Position numbers and translations under genes: made by a program. A stretch of 64,000 nt of DNA from Blakeslea trispora. Taxonomy: Eukaryota > Mucoromycota > Mucoromycetes > Mucorales > Choanephoraceae. The stretch lies in NCBI GenBank assembly GCA_025331445.1, contig JAIWNE010000001.1, positions 496,001 through 560,000 on the forward strand. The letters run 5' to 3'. Numbering within the stretch: position 1 is the stretch's first letter; every line of letters begins with the position of its first letter. The notes below the pieces were generated by a model. It saw nothing but the letters and a program-made list of their open reading frames with translations, was not told the DNA's origin and searched no databases. Shown here one piece after another: positions 57,736-64,000 of the stretch.

Positions 57736-58918
57736 TGTGTTTGACTTGCTATAAACTGGATAGTAATAATAACAAAAAGAGGATCAAAACGCGAAAAAGT
57801 ACAGGGTTTTTAATATTAATTTCGAAAATTTGTCAATTGACGCAATCTTGTGGGCAAAACGTTTTGCCCAATCGGACATTCGGTAACACGGCCGTGATAT
57901 TCACAGAAAAGAGAAACCTCTTCCCATTTTGAAGTCCTAGAAATTAGGCTTATGATTACACTATCTCTTTGTGTACCAACACTTGAGCCAGTAATTTGAT
58001 TGCTTATTGTTTTGCTTCTATGAGTATGATCAGTATTACCAGTGTAGATGCTGCTCATTGGTTGCACAATTGGCATTGATGATCAAATAGTATTACAAAT
58101 CATACTGTAGAAACAGTAGTACATGTCTAAGCCAAAAGTCTATGATCTTGCATTGATACAAAATGAACACGCAGTTCATACTTGCGTTATGAGCTGTGCT
58201 AGAGAAGTATTCAAAAGAGAATGTAGTGACAAACACTTGTGGTCAATATGATGAAGTTATTATATCACCTTTGAATTTTTTGAACAATATGTTTTCACCT
58301 AGCCAATGCTTACTAATCAATGCACTGTTGATTAAAACAAACGTCTGTTAATGCATAGATTAAGATAAGATCATTTGGGACACAGACCCCTTTTTTTTCA
58401 ATCCATGGTTAAGGGTATCTTATTCTGCTAAATTGACGAGATCTGCTTATTTAAACACAGCTATGTGATACCCAGCCGCATGAATTCTACACTATTTCTA
58501 TTTGAGTTTTGGAAAATTCAAAATAAAGAAATAAACAAGAAAAAGAGAGGCAAACTCATGAACAAGGATTTTAGCAACAAAGTCCTACTGCTCAGAGTAC
58601 CTGAAGCATCAAGTCGATTTGGACAAGTTGAACAATATCATGATTTTTGAAGGACATCAAAACCATGATTCATCCACACCTCACTTGTTTGATGTTGTTC
58701 GCTAAATTGTCTAAGTTTAAAGTAAAAAGAACAAGCATCCTGATTAGTTTATAAGATGCTATTGGCCTACCTAACGTTTTTCTTTTTTATACTACTGAGT
58801 GTCAAAGTTAGCAAGTTTTTACACATGCATCTTCTTTCATGGCAACCCGACCATCGCTAAAAAAGAGTCATTCATGTTGGTATGTTAAAAGCACACATCT
58901 CTAAAAGAACAATCAACA

Positions 58919-58967
58919 ATTCAAGTGTCGAAATGAATTCTAACAGAATTGATTGAGACACTTGAAT
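58919..58967. repeat. 49-bp imperfect hairpin
   Basis: Outer arms ATTCAAGTGTC (58919-58929) and GACACTTGAAT (58957-58967) are perfect, and inner bases pair as AATTCT/AGAATT, so nearly the whole segment folds on itself. Confidence 0.85.
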
Positions 58968-59128
58968 ACAAAATAAGAAATATGATTGCTTTATCTTCTT
59001 TTTATTAAAATTCAACGAAAAAATAAAACGATTTCTAGTCTAATTATGTGTCAAATTGATCTGAAAGCGAGGTCAGAAAGGGAGAGGAGGGTGGCCCATC
59101 ATTTTTCTTATTTTGTATTCTTATGTCC

Positions 59129-59427
59129 AAGTTAGCAAAAAAAAAAGGAACATTGAATTTTGCGGATTTTAATTTTTTTTGCGTACTTGAAATTTTTTTA
59201 CGGGTCAAGATTTTTTTTTATAATACAAATATACGTGAATGCGCAAACCTCCTTATGCAAAAAAAAAATCTTGACCAGCAAAAAAATTCAAGTACACAAC
59301 AAAAAAAAAGCGCGTTTTTTATTTTTTTAAAAAATCAGCATGAAAAAAAAGTATAAGCGCGAATAAAATTATTGCAATATGAAAACTGTTGTATTTGTCT
59401 TTTGAATAGGGTTTTGTAAGTTAGCAA
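59129..59427. repeat. possible foldback element flanked by direct repeats
   Basis: Inside are facing arms GTACTTGAAATTTTTTTACG and a right arm whose complement reads GTACTTGAATTTTTTTGCTG (about 59183-59220 and 59259-59296), ending in GTCAAGA/TCTTGAC. AAGTTAGCAA occurs at 59129-59138 and again at 59418-59427, which could be a target duplication or coincidence in AT-rich DNA. No transposase. MITE-like but unproven. Confidence 0.45.
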
Positions 59428-60044
59428 GTTAAGTGAGACAAATTATAGGCCTTTATTAAGGTGAAGAGAAAAAGTGTTAAATACGATAAAAAACTCTTCT
59501 TAAATTATATAAATGAGCTGTGGTGAATGCCACACTAATAATCACCCTTTCACACACCATTTTCATTTTCTTTAGTTTATAAAGTGGATGTAATCCTTGC
59601 AAGAAGGAAAAAAGGGGTTATACTGGTAAACTAGTAAACTAGTAAACCAGCAAACCAGAAAAGCACCGCGAATACGATTATTCTAAGAAGCCCTCGGAAA
59701 CTGCCTTAGAGTAGAGAAATAGCCAAGATGGAGAATCATTAACAGAGAGAAAGAGAGAGGTGAGCCAAAAGTGTTAGGAACCCCTGTAAAGGAGAACCTG
59801 AGAAGCAAGAGTATAGCATTCCAAGCAATATAAAAAAAGGAAATGCTAACTCGGCAAGAATACCACATAAATTAAGACATCCTCATGAAGCGAAGAAAGA
59901 GTCTCACCTTAGCCTCTTTCAACACGACACTCGGGTAACATAATCAATACCTAATACCTATAATAAAAAAAAAAGTTAGAACTAAAGAGAGAAAAAAAAT
60001 TTCAAGGGAGAAGCTTATTTATAAAGGCAGTAATGACCAATGCC

Positions 60045-60132
60045 GACGCGCCGTTTTGTTTATATTACTTGACCAATTGGGACGCGCCGTTTTGTTTATA
60101 CTACTTGACCAATTGGGACGCGCCGTTTTGTT
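60045..60132. repeat. 36-bp tandem repeat, about 2.4 copies
   Basis: Units beginning GACGCGCCGTTTTGTTTATA start at 60045, 60081 and 60117 with exact 36-bp spacing; one base differs between units 1 and 2 (TATT versus TACT). Each unit ends in TTGACCAATTGG. It sits 26 bp before the large palindrome. Confidence 0.95.
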
Positions 60133-60157
60133 CTTTTTTTTTTTCAATATTATAAAA

Positions 60158-60390
60158 CTAGCCGTGAAGTCTCGCTACGCTCGACTACGGCGTCGCCCTC
60201 TGGGGGCCCTCACGGGTAATGGATTGAGTCAATTTATCTCATTGTTTGTATGAAATTCGATGTTAAGGTAAAGTCACGTGACTGTGCTCCAATTTCATAG
60301 AAACAATGAGATAAATTGACTCAATCCATTACCCGTGAGGGCCCCCAGAGGGCGACGCCGTAGTCGAGCGTAGCGAGACTTCACGGCTAG
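60158..60390. repeat. 233-bp near-perfect palindrome (two 100-bp arms)
   Basis: Left arm 60158-60257 and right arm 60291-60390 are reverse complements at 99 of 100 positions (mismatch at 60248). The 33-bp spacer holds the perfect palindrome AGTCACGTGACT at 60272-60283, close to the centre of the whole. The arms are GC-rich (CTAGCCGTGAAGTCTCGC at the outer end; CTGGGGGCCCTCACGGG inside) in very AT-rich surroundings. Each arm can form two neighbouring stems itself: GCCGT...ACGGC with inner AGTC/GACT (60161-60191), and GCCC...GGGC (60195-60207). The arm also contains the TGAGTCA-type palindrome ATTGAGTCAAT (60223-60233). No target duplication was found. The whole segment has no long ORF. Confidence 0.97.
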
Positions 60391-60971
60391 TGTTTTGATA
60401 TACCAAGATTTTGTATGATTAGGAATCTAAAGAGCAACAAACAAGCATAATGGAAAGTAATAAGCATAACTTTGGCTGAAAAGACATACCCATTATATTG
60501 CAAACTATTAGGGTGTCCCAAAACAAGAGCATATGCTTATTTCACTAGCAAGTAGAAGTCTTTACATCCTTTTCAACCAAAGCTTTGTTGCTCTGGAAAG
60601 TATGTCCCCCTTTTTTTTTCTGCTTTTTATGAACAAGAGAAGAAAAAGTAGCCACCAAGTCAGCATCAGGCTTATGTATTGGATCATTGAATGCTTTGCG
60701 TAAGTTAAGAAGACTGTAGCTTTAACTGTTTATTTCTAGTAAAGCTAAACACAACTGTTACTCTCAAAGAAGTATACTTTAAGCGTGAATAAAAGCAAAC
60801 AAGCACGCTTTATACTTGAGCAGACAATAGTAGTAGTAAGCGACGAGAAGATAGTTGGTATGTTTCTTAGAGTACATAGTGTTAAAGTGTTCTTTTCGAA
60901 AACACATTCTATAATTTACAGTGTCTGAGAAATATCATATTCCCAAAATGAAATTCAAGTCAGCAGGATAT

Positions 60972-60999
60972 GTTAAATGACCGCAAAACGGCATTTAAC
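60972..60999. repeat. small hairpin GTTAAATG...CATTTAAC
   Basis: Stem GTTAAATG(A)CCG with CGGCATTTAAC around a CAAAA loop; one bulged A. It lies about 90 bp upstream of the VPS15 start. Role unknown. Confidence 0.75.
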
Positions 61000-61085
61000 A
61001 AAAAAAAAAGACGCAAGACCCTTTTGTCTATATTTTACTTTCTTTTTTTTTTTTTGTACACTTACTTTTGATCAAATAGCTTGCC

Positions 61086-64000
61086 ATGGGCAATAACATC
61101 TCTAACTTCACCGACATGGCTACTATAAGTAGCTATGTTAACGTCCTGGGAGGTGTTTATTTTGAGAAAAGGTAAAGGAGACACATGCTTTGAATCTATC
61201 GACTGACTCGCCTGTTTATGCAACTCAAGTATTGGAACAGCTCGCTTCATGAAAACGTTACGTGGTAGAAACAAGGACGGATATGTTATCGTCAAACTGT
61301 TTATCAAGCCGGAGTCTGGCATGAATCTATCCAAACAAGTCAAGAAGATAAAAGGTAGCATAATAGCTTGGAGCAGAAACAATCATAATACTGACAAAAG
61401 AGAGAGAGAACAGAGGAATCTGAAGCATTATTGGATGTACCCAACGCATTCTACTTTCAGAGAGTTATGGAAGATGATCGGGCAACCTATCTTGTACGCC
61501 AATACCTATACAGCAGTCTTTATGATCGTATCAGTACCAGACCTTTTTTGACAGTGATTGAGAAGAAATGGGTTGCCTACCAACTCTTGAGAGCTGTAGC
61601 AGACTCTCATGCCCGCAACGTTTATCATGGAGACATAAAGACAGAAAATGTGCTAGTCACTTCTTGGAACTGGGTTTATCTTGTTGATTATGCTTTTTGC
61701 AAGCCTACTTATTTACCAGAGGTCAGTCTATTTACCATCTTAATGTTTCAACTTGCTAGATGATTTTGCTGACGATATTATGTGTGTGTGTGTGTGTGTG
61801 TGTGTGTATTTTAGAATAATCCAGCCAATTATTCATTCTATTTTGATACGTCCTTTAGAAGAACAGGTTATATAGCTCCAGAACGATTTTATGGTCCTGG
61901 ATCAGAGATTGAACAGCGTATCAAAAAAGTAGCTGAAAACGAACACAAGAGTGAGCTGACACCTGGAATGGATATATTTTCAGTTGGGTAATAAGAGAAA
62001 GAAAGAAAGAAAGAAAGGGAGTGTATAGACTGATAACCATCTAGTTGTGTTTTAGCAGAATTGTTCTTGGAAGGTACACCTCTATTCAATCTGTCTCAGC
62101 TCCTGAAATACCGAAGTGGCGATTATAACCCAGATGCAGTGTTGGATCAAATTGAGGATGAACATATACGTGACATGATTAAGCATATGATTCAGATAGA
62201 TCCTACCAAAAGACATTCAGCTGAAGGCTATCTAACTACGTGGCATGGCAAAGCATTCCCTCATTATTTCTTTTCGTTCCTCTATCAGTACATGAGCACT
62301 CTAAACGAGAAAATACCAACTTCACAGTCTCCTCCTCAGCAGCAAAACGAATCTACCATCATGTCAGCCCTGTCTTCGGCTTATCCTAGTGTCAATAGTC
62401 GAAAGGCAACAGATGCAGACGAGAAGATTGAACGCGTCTTTAATGATTTTGAGAAAATACTCTATTTTATCTCTGCACCCTGCGAACAGGAACGCAAGAC
62501 ACGATCTGATTTACCCAACACTACCACAGCATCTTCTATATTACTCGGCCCTGCATCCACCATACCGCCTCACCATACAGTAGACAACAGTTATAAGGAG
62601 GAGCGATCGGAGAAAGAGCAGGAAGAGGATGAGGGCTCACTTATCCTACTGTCGTTTATCTGTTCTCTTATACGGAATTCATTATATCCCAGCACCAAAC
62701 TTAAAGCGCTAGACATTTTGCTTGTACTAGGAGAACGATTGCCAGACGATGTCAAGTTAGATCGATTAGTGCCTTACTTGATTGTGTTATTGACAGACGA
62801 ATCTGCACTTGTCAGGGCTAATGCTATCAAGACACTTACTCAAGTGCTCTGCCTTGTAGAGTCTATTTCGCCTATTAATGCACGTATCTTTCCTGAATAC
62901 ATTATTCCAAGTATTCGTCCATTTTCAACAGACCCAAATGTACTTGTACGATCCACTTATGCCAGTTGCATTGCTCTGCTGGCGGAGACAGGTCTCAAGT
63001 TTCTGGAGATGGCTCAGTTGCTAAAGTCAGACCATGTTTATCCTCCTAATGTTGCTGCTTCTTCAGCATTACCTTCTCACGATTTAGAGTCAGAAGGACT
63101 TGACTATGAATCAGCCTATGATGCCTCTCTACAAGACTTGCAGGCTGTTATCCAAGAGCAAGCGACTATTCTGTTGATTGACAGTGAAAGTGCAGTCAAA
63201 AGAGCTCTCTTGACCAACATTACTTGTCTGTGTGTATTTTTTGGAAGACAGAAAGCAAATGATGTATTACTGAGTCATATGATTACCTATCTAAACGATA
63301 AAGATTGGATGTTGCGAAGTGCTTTCTTTGAGAGTATTAAGGGTGTAGGTACATTTGTGGGTGCCAAAAGTCTAGAAGAGTACATTTTGCCCCTCATGAT
63401 TCAAGCATTAACAGGTAAGAAGATAACACAATGAACTGGGATTGAACTGAAAGTCGATATGGCACGAGTAGATGCAGAAGAGTTCGTAGTTGAAAAAGTT
63501 CTCAATTCACTTACTAGCTTGGCCGATCTTGGTTTGTTTCAAAAGATGAAATTATGGGAGCTTGTAGGCATCATTTGGCCCTTGATTTGTCATCCCAATA
63601 TCTGGATTCGATACGGTGCTATTGGATTTATTTCATCTACTGCAAAGAGTTTGCCGAGAACTGATCTTTGGTGCATTATATACCCTATGTTACGACCCTT
63701 TTTACGTTCTGATATTGCAGAAGTGAATGAAGCTACATTACTTGAAAATGTTGAATCGCCCGTAAGGATCTGCATAGATATAAGGTGGCTTTCTATAGGA
63801 CTCATAAATCATGCATATCTATAGATTTCTCGACAAGTCTATGAACAGGCCATTGTTTGGGCAACGAAAGCTACAAAACAATCGAACTTTTGGAAACAAC
63901 AGATTAGTAAGCCAGTAAAAGATATCATGTCTTCCAAACTTCCACGACTTTCAATGACAACATCCAACTATAAGCAAGGTAAGCCATTTTGCTGAACTGT
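61086..64000 (+). CDS. VPS15: VPS15 Ser/Thr kinase, PI3-kinase regulatory subunit, 5' part (3' partial)
   Basis: Exons 61086-61171, 61230-61354, 61414-61721, 61815-61987, 62045-63414, 63469-63761 and 63825-63978, then an intron open to the right edge. MGNNISNF has Gly2 for myristoylation, as in yeast Vps15. The kinase domain has RFMKTLRGRNKDGYVIVKLF, then HGDIKTENVLV and DTSFRRTGYIAPERF, then GMDIFSVGCVLAELFLEG. After the kinase come an acidic Glu/Ser linker and HEAT repeats (LKALDILLVLGERLP, PSIRPFSTDPNVLVRSTYAS, IWIRYGAIGFIS). It partners Vps34 in endosome and autophagy PI3P synthesis; the WD40 end lies beyond the window. Activation-loop DFG reads DYA, as in other VPS15 proteins with weak kinase activity. 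Confidence 0.93.
61781..61807. repeat. (TG)n microsatellite in VPS15 intron 3
   Basis: About 13 TG units inside the 93-bp intron 61722-61814, just before the polypyrimidine tract and TTTTAG acceptor; this explains why this intron is longer than the gene's other introns. Confidence 0.95.

Larger units (their letters stand above)
57736..61085. other. 3.3-kb gene-free region rich in inverted repeats
   Basis: No gene is supported between glyoxalase I and VPS15. It contains a 49-bp hairpin (58919-58967), a foldback with direct repeats (59129-59427), short AGTAAAC tandem motifs at 59634-59660, 36-bp tandem repeats (60045-60132), the 233-bp palindrome (60158-60390) and a small hairpin (60972-60999). 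The repeats are dense and mostly unrelated to each other in sequence. Confidence 0.7.

Noticed and set aside
60056..60253. ORF with repeating leucine-rich peptide across the 36-bp repeats and the palindrome arm
   Set aside because: The repetition simply reflects the 36-bp tandem repeat (a multiple of 3), and the frame runs into the palindrome; there is no start context or homology to suggest translation.

Overview
The window is nuclear DNA of a filamentous fungus, most likely an early-diverging mucoralean (Mucor/Rhizopus type). The evidence is AT-rich sequence, many short GT-AG introns (47 to about 124 bp) with CTAAC/CTGAC-like branch sites, compact genes on both strands, a fungal Zn2Cys6 regulator and a PacC/Rim101 factor, together with an ITFG2-like gene that budding and fission yeasts lack. 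No bacterial, viral or organellar genes were seen. Gene models below were assembled by hand: splice sites were chosen so that reading phase is kept and conserved protein motifs are restored. All multi-exon models sum to whole codons. Layout: 0-2 kb, 3' end of an IQGAP-type RasGAP (+). 2.2-11.5 kb, all on the minus strand: a small Cys/His protein, a coiled-coil protein, a peroxisomal enoyl-CoA isomerase/hydratase, an NDUFAF7/MidA-type methyltransferase, an ITFG2-like FG-GAP protein and methionine sulfoxide reductase A. 12.9-14.2 kb, farnesyl diphosphate synthase (+). 14.4-20.6 kb (-), a large Zn2Cys6 transcription factor, a decayed gene fragment and a bifunctional 6-phosphofructo-2-kinase/fructose-2,6-bisphosphatase. 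22.8-24.1 kb, a succinate/fumarate-type mitochondrial carrier (-), divergent from a Sel1-repeat protein of the Chs4/Skt5 type (+). 26.6-27.9 kb, an intact ORF for a DD34E-type transposase that lacks its first catalytic Asp. 28.3-34.7 kb (-), Pat1, a GDSL esterase and ribosomal protein eL6. 38.3-39.7 kb, threonine aldolase (+). 41-57.7 kb, mostly minus: PP2C phosphatase, mL49, a FAT1-type acyl-CoA synthetase, PacC/Rim101, dihydroxy-acid dehydratase, a small methyltransferase, a four-HMA copper ATPase and glyoxalase I. 58-61 kb, a gene-free stretch rich in inverted repeats, including a nearly perfect 233-bp palindrome. 61.1-64 kb, the 5' part of VPS15 (+). There is no operon-like organisation. 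Most genes are ordinary housekeeping functions: isoprenoid and branched-chain amino-acid synthesis, fatty-acid activation and beta-oxidation, copper transport, glycolytic control, mRNA decay and autophagy/vesicle signalling. The unusual material is the palindrome and foldback cluster at 58.9-60.4 kb, the probably inactive transposase at 26.6 kb, the fungal ITFG2 homologue, and several very small exons (8, 10, 14, 20 and 22 nt). Catalytic or consensus residues also look changed in the GDSL enzyme (DxxH Asp to Asn) and the copper ATPase (SEHPL to SEHLL).
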